Assembly: GCA_002714015.1 (NCBI GenBank)
Contig: PAWF01000003.1
Coordinates: 1-7,561 of the forward strand
Reading direction: 5' to 3'
Length of the DNA: 7,561 bases
DNA from: Gammaproteobacteria bacterium
Lineage (GTDB): Bacteria > Pseudomonadota > Alphaproteobacteria > UBA828
A program made the translations under genes and the position numbers. Shown in pieces: positions 1 to 7,561 of the stretch (positions within the stretch are counted from its first letter, which is position 1; each line of letters begins with the position of its first letter). Below the pieces are notes generated by a model. The model made no database searches. It was not told the DNA's origin and was given only the letters and a program-made list of their open reading frames with translations.

Positions 1-1
1 C

Positions 2-370
2 GACCGTGAACGGGATTATGGAGAGAGTATCATATTTATAAATCCATACCGTAAACCGTTAAAGGCTGAAATCATTACAGCTGACCATCGCTCTATAGAT
101 AGGATACGGGTTCCCCCTCATAGCAGCAGATTAGTCTCTCTAGAATCTCTTTTAAATCAAGATGAGATAAGGTGGAGTGGCCAGTTGCAAATTACTGCAA
201 CTAACCGCGTAATTACTTTTAGTGTTAAGCACTCATTTTGTGACCCAACAATAATATCAGACCATGAGCATTTAGACCCTTATAGAGGTGAACCAACGCA
301 CTTTCCTGCAACCCGATGGTTTAGACTTCGTTTAGGTAAGTGGTTGATGCGCCGTGGTTGGTTAACATGA
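2..370 (+). CDS. 3' end of an unrecognised protein gene (partial, start outside window)
   Basis: The reading frame is open from the window edge to a TGA at 368-370, giving about 122 C-terminal residues; the true start lies upstream. I do not recognise the family with certainty. The visible part looks like a beta-rich domain, with short segments such as SIIFINPYRKPLKAEI, RIRVPPHSSRLVSLESLL and QLQITATNRVITFSVKHS, then DHEHLDPYRGEP and a basic, tryptophan-rich tail ending KWLMRRGWLT. No membrane segment or catalytic motif can be named. It stops 14 nt before the next gene on the same strand, so it is probably co-transcribed with the sugar-biosynthesis genes and may act on the same glycan, but that is only context. 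A TTG at 185 could in principle start a shorter frame. The continuous coding-like sequence upstream argues against this. Confidence 0.7.
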   Translation, partial: DRERDYGESIIFINPYRKPLKAEIITADHRSIDRIRVPPHSSRLVSLESLLNQDEIRWSGQLQITATNRVITFSVKHSFCDPTIISDHEHLDPYRGEPTHFPATRWFRLRLGKWLMRRGWLT

Positions 371-384
371 AAGGTTAACTTTAA

Positions 385-1434
385 ATGATCAGCTTAACAG
401 ATCTAAATGAATATTTATGTGCCCCTAATGATACAATTCAAGAAGCCTTAGCTAGGTTAAATTCTACAGAATATGTATTTCAGCTAGTTGTTAATTCTAG
501 TGGTCAATTACTTGGGACTCTTACTGATGGTGACATTAGGAGGGCTTTACTTAGTGGTCAGACGCTTGAAAGTAAAGTTGAACTCTCTATGCACCGAGAG
601 TTTCTTTCTGGTCGTAAGGGAAGTTTAGAGGAAAATAGATTTTCTTTAGTGGGTGATGAGAGACTTCGCACGTTTCTACCAATACTTAATGATAGAGGAA
701 TAGTTGAAGAGGTTTTAGTAAAGAGTCCAGATATAGGAATATCTCATGCCTTAATTATGGCAGGGGGCTACGGTAGAAGGTTGGGGGAAAAAACAAAACA
801 CATGCCAAAGCCTCTTTTAACTGTTGGTGGACAGCCTATTTTAGGGCATGTGTTAGCCAGTTTGGAGTCTATTTCAGTTAAAAATATTTTTATATCTGTA
901 CACTATCAGTCATCAAAAATTAAAGATTTTATAGATAAGGGCAATTGGAAATCAAAAATTATATTAATAGAAGAAAAAGTGCCTCTTGATACTGCAGGTG
1001 CAATTGGTAATTTACCTGATACCGGTGGTGCCCCATTTTTGGTAATGAACGGGGACGTGATAAGTAAAGTTGATTTGGCATCTCTGCATGATTTTCATAT
1101 ACGAAACGGTTTGATGGTAACTATTGCTGCGGCCCATCATGAAGTGAAAGTACCTTTTGGAGTAATAAAAACTAGCGTTGATGGAGTTTTTTCAGGAATA
1201 GATGAAAAGCCCATTATTAGAAACTTTGTTGCTGCAGGAATCTATTATCTTTCACCAGAAGTTCGATCAATAGTATCTGAGGGAAAAGTTTTGGACATGC
1301 CGAGTTTATTAAATCAAGCACAAGAGCTTGGTTTAAAAATAGGAGTGTTTCCTATACATGAATACTGGACAGATGTAGGTTGCCCGGGAGATTTGGAAGC
1401 TGCAAATGCAAAACATATTTTTAATAAAAAATAA
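385..1434 (+). CDS. CBS-domain sugar-1-phosphate nucleotidyltransferase (PtmE-like)
   Basis: A 349-residue protein with two parts. Residues about 5-113 form a CBS pair (first repeat ends GTLTDGDIRRALL at 44-56), a nucleotide-sensing regulatory module. Residues about 121-345 form a GT-A-like nucleotidyltransferase with MAGGYGRRLGEKTKHMPKPLL at 125-145 (nucleotide-binding loop and catalytic lysine region), NGD at 222-224 (metal site), DEKP at 273-276, AGIYYL at 284-289 and YWTDVGCPGDLEAAN at 327-341. This architecture matches PtmE of Campylobacter, which makes GDP-glucosamine from glucosamine-1-phosphate and GTP for legionaminic acid synthesis. By inference this cytosolic enzyme makes an activated hexosamine here. 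The base and sugar cannot be read from the sequence, and its pairing with PseB rather than LegB is notable. The ATG at 385 has a weak AAGG at 371-374, ten nt upstream. The gene is followed 18 nt later by the ABC transporter. Confidence 0.85.
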   Translation: MISLTDLNEYLCAPNDTIQEALARLNSTEYVFQLVVNSSGQLLGTLTDGDIRRALLSGQTLESKVELSMHREFLSGRKGSLEENRFSLVGDERLRTFLPILNDRGIVEEVLVKSPDIGISHALIMAGGYGRRLGEKTKHMPKPLLTVGGQPILGHVLASLESISVKNIFISVHYQSSKIKDFIDKGNWKSKIILIEEKVPLDTAGAIGNLPDTGGAPFLVMNGDVISKVDLASLHDFHIRNGLMVTIAAAHHEVKVPFGVIKTSVDGVFSGIDEKPIIRNFVAAGIYYLSPEVRSIVSEGKVLDMPSLLNQAQELGLKIGVFPIHEYWTDVGCPGDLEAANAKHIFNKK

Positions 1435-1439
1435 TAGTT

Positions 1440-1443
1440 AGGA
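1440..1443 (+). promoter_or_regulatory. ribosome binding site for the ABC transporter TTG start
   Basis: AGGA lies nine nt upstream of the TTG at 1453. The same frame carries a stop (TAG) at 1435-1437 and no other start codon in between. The in-frame ATG at 1486 has an AGGAG only two nt before it, too close to work well. Starting there would also remove the start of the amphipathic N-terminal helix. The TTG is therefore preferred. Confidence 0.6.
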
Positions 1444-1452
1444 AATTTTAAA

Positions 1453-3261
1453 TTGTATTCGCGCTTGATAAAAGAAGCAGGAGAAATGCATCTGCCGCGA
1501 AAAACGGTGGCGTTGCTTCTATCGCTTCACTTGTTGGGTACAATTATGGAACTCTCAAGTCTTATAATCTTAATGCCTGTATTCCAATTTATTCAATCTG
1601 GTGGAGATTTAGTAAGCCTTGCAGGAGAAAATAAATATTGGAACTGGCTAATAGATGCTTATTCAATCATTGGGTTGATGCCTGATCTTGCAACACTTTT
1701 AGTCACATCACTTGTTTTCTTGTTGCTTAGGCAAGTTTTCACTTATATTCGTCTTTTAGCTCAGGCGTTTGCAAAGGAAAGTATGATTACACGCATGCGT
1801 GCCGATGCCTTTGAAAATTATTTGCATGCCGATATTTCATACCAAGATAAAGCGGAGTCTGGTGGTTTAATCAATGACCTTACCACTGACTTGCAAAGAG
1901 CAGCAGATTATATATTCGGAGAAATTATGTTAGCCGGATTGTTAATCGTGTCTGCAATATACCTTATCGGTCTTTTTGTCCTTTCTGTGCCAATGACTTT
2001 TACAGCAATAGCTATTTTTGGACTAGCACTATTAATTCTTCGTACTCAAATGAAAAAATCTGATGTTGCTGGTGCAGCAGTTGTGCAGGCAAACCAGAGA
2101 ATGTCAGCATTTTTAATAGAGCGGTTACATTTATCAAGATTAGTCCGATTAGCAGGTATGGAGCGAGCTGAAAGTGACCAAATGAGAACACTAACAACTC
2201 GTCAACGAGATACTTTATACCGCCTTTTTACTCTTGTTGCTCGTGTCGATGTAGTTATGGAGCCAATGGTAATTGCAGCAGCATATGTTTTAATTTTTGT
2301 TAGTATTGAGCATTTTGGCCTGAAAATTGAACATATCGGGATGTTCCTTGTTATTGTGATTAGACTTTTGCCTATGGTGAAGGAGATAGCTCGTACCCGT
2401 CAAGCTAATCGAGCTACTAAAGCTGCCCATCATTCTATAACTGATCGGATGCAGGAGATGACTCGCGCCAAAGAGGTTATGACTGGAGAACAATCTTTTA
2501 TAAGGTTGATTAAGCATTTTCGTTTTGAGAATGTATTTTTTGCATATGATAAGACAAACGAGATAGCAGCATTGCAAGGTGTTTCAGTTAGCTTTCCAGC
2601 AGGTAAATTATCAGCAATTGTAGGACCATCTGGGGCAGGAAAGTCTACTTTGATTGATATGATTCCACGTCTTCGCCGACCCGACAAAGGGCAAATACTT
2701 TTAGATGATGTTAGCATTGATGAGTTTGCTCTAGATAAGCTTCGTTCTGGTATTTCGAGTGCTCCACAGATGCCCCAGATTTTTAATGTGTCAGTTGCCG
2801 AACATATCAGATACGGAAAAGCGGATGCGTCAATGGATGAAGTAAAGGCTGCAGCAGAACTTGCAAATGCTGCAAATTTTATAAATGAATTACCTAATGG
2901 CTATGACACAACTTTGGGTGAAAGCGGCGTTCATTTATCTGGTGGGCAAAGACAAAGAATTGATTTAGCCCGTGCCCTAGTTCGACGAGCTCCAATTCTT
3001 TTATTAGATGAACCTACTAGTAACCAAGATGCAGATTCAGAGGCTCTCTTTAGAGAAGCTCTATTAAAAATAAGAGCAGAAACAGATATTACTATAATTG
3101 TTATTGCACATAGACTTTCAACAGTTGCTATGGCCGATAAAATTGTGGTTCTTCAATCTGGCGCTATTACTTCTGAGGGAAGTCACCAGAAACTTCTCCT
3201 TGAAGATGGTTGGTACGCACAGGCTTTTCAAAAGCAAAAAGGTGCCGATACTAGAAATTAA
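1453..3261 (+). CDS. ABC transporter, fused membrane and ATPase domains (flippase/exporter type)
   Basis: A 602-residue half-transporter of the usual MsbA/PglK length. An amphipathic N-terminus (1-16) leads into a hydrophobic domain with likely membrane segments near 17-44, 78-97, 155-178, 180-197, 270-288 and 294-309. The ATPase domain (about 355-595) is complete: Walker A GPSGAGKST at 391-399, Q-loop glutamine 439, signature LSGGQ at 495-499, Walker B ILLLDEP at 515-521 and H-loop histidine 553. The residues after Walker B read TSNQD rather than the common TSALD. It would sit in the inner membrane as a homodimer. Proteins of this class flip lipid-linked oligosaccharides (PglK) or lipid A (MsbA). 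Its place in a pseudaminic acid operon suggests flipping or export of the finished glycan, but the substrate is inferred. TTG start; 49 nt separate it from pseB, the longest gap in the window. Confidence 0.9.
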   Translation: MYSRLIKEAGEMHLPRKTVALLLSLHLLGTIMELSSLIILMPVFQFIQSGGDLVSLAGENKYWNWLIDAYSIIGLMPDLATLLVTSLVFLLLRQVFTYIRLLAQAFAKESMITRMRADAFENYLHADISYQDKAESGGLINDLTTDLQRAADYIFGEIMLAGLLIVSAIYLIGLFVLSVPMTFTAIAIFGLALLILRTQMKKSDVAGAAVVQANQRMSAFLIERLHLSRLVRLAGMERAESDQMRTLTTRQRDTLYRLFTLVARVDVVMEPMVIAAAYVLIFVSIEHFGLKIEHIGMFLVIVIRLLPMVKEIARTRQANRATKAAHHSITDRMQEMTRAKEVMTGEQSFIRLIKHFRFENVFFAYDKTNEIAALQGVSVSFPAGKLSAIVGPSGAGKSTLIDMIPRLRRPDKGQILLDDVSIDEFALDKLRSGISSAPQMPQIFNVSVAEHIRYGKADASMDEVKAAAELANAANFINELPNGYDTTLGESGVHLSGGQRQRIDLARALVRRAPILLLDEPTSNQDADSEALFREALLKIRAETDITIIVIAHRLSTVAMADKIVVLQSGAITSEGSHQKLLLEDGWYAQAFQKQKGADTRN

Positions 3262-3277
3262 CTATTTTTTTTCTTGA

Positions 3278-4333
<1,056 letters not shown>

Positions 4334-4334
4334 A

Positions 4335-5552
4335 ATGAGTAAGATTAACAAAAAAGATTTTCTCCCGTATGCAAAACAGAGCATCGATGATGATGATATT
4401 GAGGCAGTAATATCTGTTTTGAAAAGTGACTTTTTGACTACGGGTCCTGTAGTCACCGAGTTTGAAGACATGTTTTCTGAAGTTTTAAATGTGCCACATG
4501 CAGTTAGCTGCTCCAGTGGTTCAGCTGCCCTTCATCTCGCATATCTCTCTCTAGACCTTGGCCCTGGTAATTATGTAGTTATTCCATCTGTGACTTTTTT
4601 AGCAACTGCCAATATGGTTCTTCACACAGGAGCTGAAATCATATTTTGTGATGTTGATCCAAAAACAGGCCTAGCTAGCGCAGAAACAATTCGAGAAGCT
4701 ATAGAATTTGAGGGTGAAAGAGTTTCAGTAATAACTGTAGTGCACATGGCGGGTCAGATTTCTGATATGCAAAGTATTTCTAAACTTGCATTGGAGTTAG
4801 ACGTTCAAGTGATTGAAGATGCATGTCATGCCCTAGGAAGTTTAGATCCAAGTGGTGATCCAGTAGGCAGGTGTTCAAATAGCGCAGCTACTATTTTTTC
4901 TCTCCACCCAGTTAAGGCAATTGCTGGTGGAGAGGGTGGTGTCATTACAACACGGGATGCTGAAATTGCCTGTTCTATGCGTCGAATACAAAATCATGGA
5001 ATGATAAGACAAAATTTTACTGATCTTAATCAAGCTTTATCAGAAAATGGACAAGTTAATCCATGGTATTATGAAATGTTAAACCCCGGTTTTAATTATA
5101 GATTATCAGATATTCATGCAGCTTTGGCTAAACAGCAACTTACTAAGCTAAAACATTTTACTGAGCATCGTTCTTCTTTAGTCAAAAGATATGATGCAAT
5201 TATATCTACTATGCCGGACGATTTTAGGTCATTTATTAGACCTAGTGGTCGTGCATCATGTGGTGAAGTTGCTTGGCACCTTTACATAGTATTAATTGAT
5301 TTTAAGGGTTTAGGTTGTGATAGATTTACAGTTATGCAGTATCTAAAGAGTAAAGGTATTGGAACACAAGTACATTATTTACCTCTGCATATGCAGCCAT
5401 ATTATCGTAAGCGCTATGGAAAGAAATATCTCCCCGGTGCAGAAGATTGGTATGCGCAGACATTAAGCCTTCCGCTCCATGTAGGAATGGAATATGAAGA
5501 TGTAGATCGGGTTATTAGCGTCCTAAGTGAGGCTTTAGTTAAGTGCCGCTAA
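4335..5552 (+). CDS. pseC: PseC, UDP-4-amino-4,6-dideoxy-N-acetyl-L-altrosamine transaminase
   Basis: Second step: a PLP-dependent transfer of an amino group, usually from glutamate, to C4 of the PseB keto-sugar. The 405-residue protein belongs to the DegT/DnrJ/EryC1/StrS family. Visible landmarks are FLPYAKQSIDDDDIEAV at 9-25, LTTGP at 34-38, CSSGSAALHLA at 59-69 (PLP phosphate loop), IEDACHALG at 160-168 (Asp162 contacts the PLP ring) and SLHPVKAIAGGEGG at 189-202, where Lys194 forms the Schiff base. GFNYRLSDIHAALAKQQL at 252-269 and VHYLPLHMQPYY at 346-357 complete the sugar-binding side. The length is slightly over the usual 375-400. There is no real ribosome binding site: the ATG sits one nt after the pseB stop, so translation is likely coupled. 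Its 3' end overlaps pseG by 10 nt. Confidence 0.95.
   Translation: MSKINKKDFLPYAKQSIDDDDIEAVISVLKSDFLTTGPVVTEFEDMFSEVLNVPHAVSCSSGSAALHLAYLSLDLGPGNYVVIPSVTFLATANMVLHTGAEIIFCDVDPKTGLASAETIREAIEFEGERVSVITVVHMAGQISDMQSISKLALELDVQVIEDACHALGSLDPSGDPVGRCSNSAATIFSLHPVKAIAGGEGGVITTRDAEIACSMRRIQNHGMIRQNFTDLNQALSENGQVNPWYYEMLNPGFNYRLSDIHAALAKQQLTKLKHFTEHRSSLVKRYDAIISTMPDDFRSFIRPSGRASCGEVAWHLYIVLIDFKGLGCDRFTVMQYLKSKGIGTQVHYLPLHMQPYYRKRYGKKYLPGAEDWYAQTLSLPLHVGMEYEDVDRVISVLSEALVKCR
5529..5532 (+). promoter_or_regulatory. ribosome binding site for the pseG GTG start, inside pseC
   Basis: GAGG lies ten nt upstream of the GTG at 5543. An in-frame TAA at 5540-5542 stands directly before this GTG, so no earlier start is possible. 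The N-terminal motif beginning at Arg10 rules out a later one. Confidence 0.55.
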
Positions 5553-6520
5553 ACCAGCGTTGGTTATTTCGTGTTAGCTCACATCATCGTTATGGGCGAG
5601 GACATATTGCGCGATGTTCTGTGCTTGCAAAAGCAATGAGAGATAATGGCTCTAAAATAATTTTTCAATTGGATCCAGGATCTACAGGTGCAGCAGAAAG
5701 GCTTAAAAATAGTGGTCTCGAATCAACAGAAAAAAACCTACTCTTGGAAGGTCCATGGTCCGGCTGTGTTATTGATAATTATGAATTGTTAGGAGATGAC
5801 ATTAGTGACTATACCCAGCTAGCATCACCAGTGGTTATTATGGATGATTTCCTTAACCCTCCAACAGGGGCACATTTGCTAATAAACAGTGCTTTCCATT
5901 TGACTGAGAGGAAAATATCAGGTGTTCAGGCACTTTTAGGTCCAGCTTATGCATTAGTTGAGCCACGATTTTCAAACATTCCAAGGCGAGATTTTTCAGG
6001 AGTGGTTCACAAAATTCTTATAACTCTTGGGCGCACTGAGTCTCCAGAAATATTAATTAATATTCTGGAGGTTTGTGATGTTTTAACTGATAAAATGGAT
6101 ATAAAGGTTGTAATAGATAGGTGTGATCCAAGTTATGCATGCATAATTGATAAGAAAAGTGATTGGATAAATAATATATCTATAGTGTCTGACGTTTCAG
6201 ATATGCTCCCTTTACTAAAGGACTCAGATTTTATAATTGGGTCTGGAGGTGTTAGCTTGATAGAAAGGGTAGCAGCAGGAGTTCCTTCATTGACTATTTT
6301 AGGCGCAGAAAATCAACGTCTGTCAATAGAAGGAGCAGGTATATCTGGAGTTACTATTGATGGCACCCGCATAAATTCTGCTGATTTATTGCCGAGGATA
6401 TCTTCAATTTTAGAAGACTCTAAACTCAGGGTCTCTATGTCAAAAGCAGGTCGGGAATTAATTGATGGAATGGGTGGAAATCGTATTGCTGATTTTCTCT
6501 GTTCAATGGTTAAGTGTTAA
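5543..6520 (+). CDS. pseG: PseG, UDP-2,4-diacetamido-2,4,6-trideoxy-beta-L-altropyranose hydrolase
   Basis: Hydrolyses the UDP-sugar with C-O bond cleavage at the anomeric carbon, releasing UDP and the free hexose that PseI condenses with phosphoenolpyruvate. The 325-residue protein has the GT-B-like fold features of the family: FRVSSHHRYGRGHIARC at 9-25 with the catalytic histidine at 21, VIDNY at 76-80, a DD pair at 101-102, LLGPAYALVEPRF at 131-143, GSGGVSLIERVAAGVPSL at 233-250 with Glu241, and ENQ at 256-258. Two positions differ from the form I recall: the Asp of the N-terminal R-x-D-x-S motif is Ser12, and the usual GGTD reads GRTE (163-166). It starts with GTG, overlaps pseC by 10 nt and is followed 19 nt later by the formyltransferase-like gene. 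A diverged PseG-like hydrolase acting on a differently acylated sugar is possible. Confidence 0.9.
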   Translation: MPLNQRWLFRVSSHHRYGRGHIARCSVLAKAMRDNGSKIIFQLDPGSTGAAERLKNSGLESTEKNLLLEGPWSGCVIDNYELLGDDISDYTQLASPVVIMDDFLNPPTGAHLLINSAFHLTERKISGVQALLGPAYALVEPRFSNIPRRDFSGVVHKILITLGRTESPEILINILEVCDVLTDKMDIKVVIDRCDPSYACIIDKKSDWINNISIVSDVSDMLPLLKDSDFIIGSGGVSLIERVAAGVPSLTILGAENQRLSIEGAGISGVTIDGTRINSADLLPRISSILEDSKLRVSMSKAGRELIDGMGGNRIADFLCSMVKC

Positions 6521-6539
6521 ATGATTTGTATTAGAGTAT

Positions 6540-7271
6540 TTGATTGAAGTTATTTTGATAAATAAAGTTAAAAATAATAATTATGTTTTTGCTACTGTTC
6601 ACCGTTGGAACGTTGATGCGTATAAACGTCATGTTTCTGACTGGCCGGGCAATTGGACTTTAATTACAAAACAAGAGGAATTATCCAAAGAAAATATTAA
6701 AAAATTAAATTCAAGATACATTTTTTTCCCCCATTGGTCATGGCGCGTACCAAGTGAAATTTTAGATTTAACTGAATGCGTATGCTTTCATATGACTGAC
6801 CTGCCATATGGTCGAGGAGGTTCTCCTCTCCAAAATTTAATTTTGCGGGGACATAATTCGACATTTATATCTGCGTTAAAAATGACATCTGATATAGATG
6901 CAGGTTCTATCTATGTTAAGAAGCTATTAAAACTCAAAGGAAATGCACAGAAAATTTATGAGGATTCTGCAGAAATTATCTGTCAAATAATTACTTCTAT
7001 AATCAATGAAGAACCAGAGGCAGAGCCACAGAAGGGTGAGCCAGTGTATTTTAGTCGTCGAACTCCCCAAGAAAGCAAACTACCGAAATCAATATCTGAT
7101 TCTAAATTGTATGATTTTATACGTATGCTGGATGCTGAAGGTTATCCAAAGGCATTTTTGAATCATGGTAGTTTAAATATAGAATTTTTTGAGGCGCACC
7201 TAGAGGTAGATGGTACTGTGTCCGCTAAGGTTAAGATCAAACCTGAGTCAAACAAGAAAAAATCAAGATAG
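6540..7271 (+). CDS. Formyltransferase-like protein (methionyl-tRNA formyltransferase N-domain family), putative amino-sugar N-formyltransferase
   Basis: A 243-residue protein related to the formyltetrahydrofolate-dependent formyltransferases (as in Fmt and ArnA). The core FHMTDLPYGRGGSPLQNLI at 83-101 matches the Fmt stretch around NVHGSLLPRWRGAAP, and DIDAGSIYVKK at 118-128 matches the region with the catalytic Asp (Asp120). His84 is present, but the triad Asn is replaced by Cys82. A C-terminal stretch YDFIRMLDAEGYPKAFL at 191-207 also occurs in members near nonulosonic acid genes. It is shorter than Fmt (about 315) and lacks the tRNA-binding C-terminal domain, so a sugar substrate is more likely than tRNA. 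It may formylate the amino group that PseH normally acetylates (inference). The start is uncertain: TTG 6540 has no good ribosome site, while TTG 6555 has GAAG five nt upstream and would give 238 residues. The frame opens after a TGA at 6522-6524. Confidence 0.8.
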   Translation: MIEVILINKVKNNNYVFATVHRWNVDAYKRHVSDWPGNWTLITKQEELSKENIKKLNSRYIFFPHWSWRVPSEILDLTECVCFHMTDLPYGRGGSPLQNLILRGHNSTFISALKMTSDIDAGSIYVKKLLKLKGNAQKIYEDSAEIICQIITSIINEEPEAEPQKGEPVYFSRRTPQESKLPKSISDSKLYDFIRMLDAEGYPKAFLNHGSLNIEFFEAHLEVDGTVSAKVKIKPESNKKKSR

Positions 7272-7273
7272 GG
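7270..7273 (+). promoter_or_regulatory. ribosome binding site for the PIG-L deacetylase gene
   Basis: AGGG overlaps the TAG stop of the preceding gene and sits seven nt before the ATG at 7281. This is one of the better Shine-Dalgarno matches in the window and supports reading the two genes as one transcript. Confidence 0.6.
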
Positions 7274-7280
7274 TATAAAA

Positions 7281-7561
7281 ATGAATAGAAATATTCTAGT
7301 TGTCGCAGCACATCCTGATGACGAACTTTTAGGTTGTGCCGGAACAATAGCTTGGCATGTGAATAGAGGAGATAAAGTACATATTCTTATTATTGCTGAA
7401 GGAGCCACCTCTAGGGCGGACACTGAAGAAAATCAAAATCTAGAGAATGAACTTGTAAATCTAAAAACTTCTGCTGAGCAAGCTTCAAGGATACTTGGTT
7501 CTAATTCTCTAAGTTTTGCTGGTCTTCCAGACAATAAGCTGGATACGATCCCTTTACTAGA
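7281..7561 (+). CDS. PIG-L/LmbE-family deacetylase, 5' part (runs off the window)
   Basis: From the ATG at 7281 the frame stays open to the window end, giving 93 residues of a protein that is usually about 220-260 long. It starts MNRNILVVAAHPDDELLGCAG, with the zinc-binding AHPDDE motif at residues 10-15. This motif defines the PIG-L/LmbE family of zinc-dependent N-acetyl-sugar deacetylases (PIG-L, MshB, BshB). The following DKVHILIIAEGATSR at 31-45 and LSFAGLPDNKLD at 77-88 fit the same fold. The second metal-ligand histidine lies beyond the window. It is nine nt downstream of the formyltransferase-like gene. Together the pair could remove an N-acetyl group and replace it with formyl on the pseudaminic acid or a precursor. 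That role, and the sugar stage at which it acts, is inference. Confidence 0.9.
   Translation, partial: MNRNILVVAAHPDDELLGCAGTIAWHVNRGDKVHILIIAEGATSRADTEENQNLENELVNLKTSAEQASRILGSNSLSFAGLPDNKLDTIPLL

Noticed and set aside
1486..1488. In-frame ATG as an alternative start of the ABC transporter
   Set aside because: The AGGAG before it is only two nt away, and the start would cut the N-terminal amphipathic segment. TTG 1453 has a well-placed AGGA.
2290..2717. Two overlapping open frames on the - strand inside the ABC transporter gene
   Set aside because: They lie antisense to well-conserved membrane and ATPase domain sequence, have no recognisable motifs, and lack supporting start signals.
6521..6547. 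Short frame starting ATG directly after the pseG stop (8 codons plus stop)
   Set aside because: Too short and without a ribosome site of its own. Reading it into the formyltransferase-like gene would need a frameshift for which there is no other sign.
7163..7423. Open frame on the - strand across the end of the formyltransferase-like gene and the start of the deacetylase gene
   Set aside because: It runs opposite to the conserved AHPDDE region and has no family features. It is a shadow of the + strand genes.

Overview
The window is an AT-rich (roughly 35-40% GC by eye) stretch of bacterial DNA. It is packed with genes that all run on the + strand and belong to a nonulosonic-acid (sialic-acid-like) surface-sugar locus. 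The core is a clear pseudaminic acid set, pseB - pseC - pseG. The gene content and an exporter-type ABC transporter suggest a Gram-negative bacterium that makes a pseudaminic-acid-containing glycan (flagellin or other protein glycan, O-antigen or capsule). The sequence alone does not fix a genus. No rRNA, tRNA, CRISPR array, transposase or long repeat was seen.

Layout: (1) 2-370, the 3' end of an unrecognised gene. (2) 385-1434, a nucleotidyltransferase with two N-terminal CBS domains, resembling PtmE of the legionaminic acid pathway. (3) 1453-3261, a full-length membrane-plus-ATPase ABC exporter with a TTG start. (4) 3311-4333, PseB, UDP-GlcNAc 4,6-dehydratase (C5-inverting). (5) 4335-5552, PseC, PLP aminotransferase. 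(6) 5543-6520, PseG, the UDP-sugar hydrolase. (7) 6540-7271, a formyltransferase-like protein distantly related to methionyl-tRNA formyltransferase. (8) 7281 to the window end, the 5' part of a PIG-L/LmbE-type deacetylase.

How they work together: PseB and PseC convert UDP-GlcNAc to UDP-4-amino-4,6-dideoxy-L-AltNAc. An N-4 acyltransferase (normally PseH) then acts, and PseG removes UDP. The free sugar is condensed with phosphoenolpyruvate by PseI and activated with CMP by PseF. PseH, PseI and PseF are not in the window and may lie outside it. A formyltransferase-like gene followed by a PIG-L deacetylase directly after pseG suggests that an N-acyl group of the sugar is altered, possibly to N-formyl. 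This is inference. The ABC transporter is a candidate flippase for the finished lipid-linked glycan.

Gaps are 1-49 nt and one junction overlaps by 10 nt, so the window reads as part of one long operon with no intergenic region over 50 nt. No convincing promoter or terminator was found.
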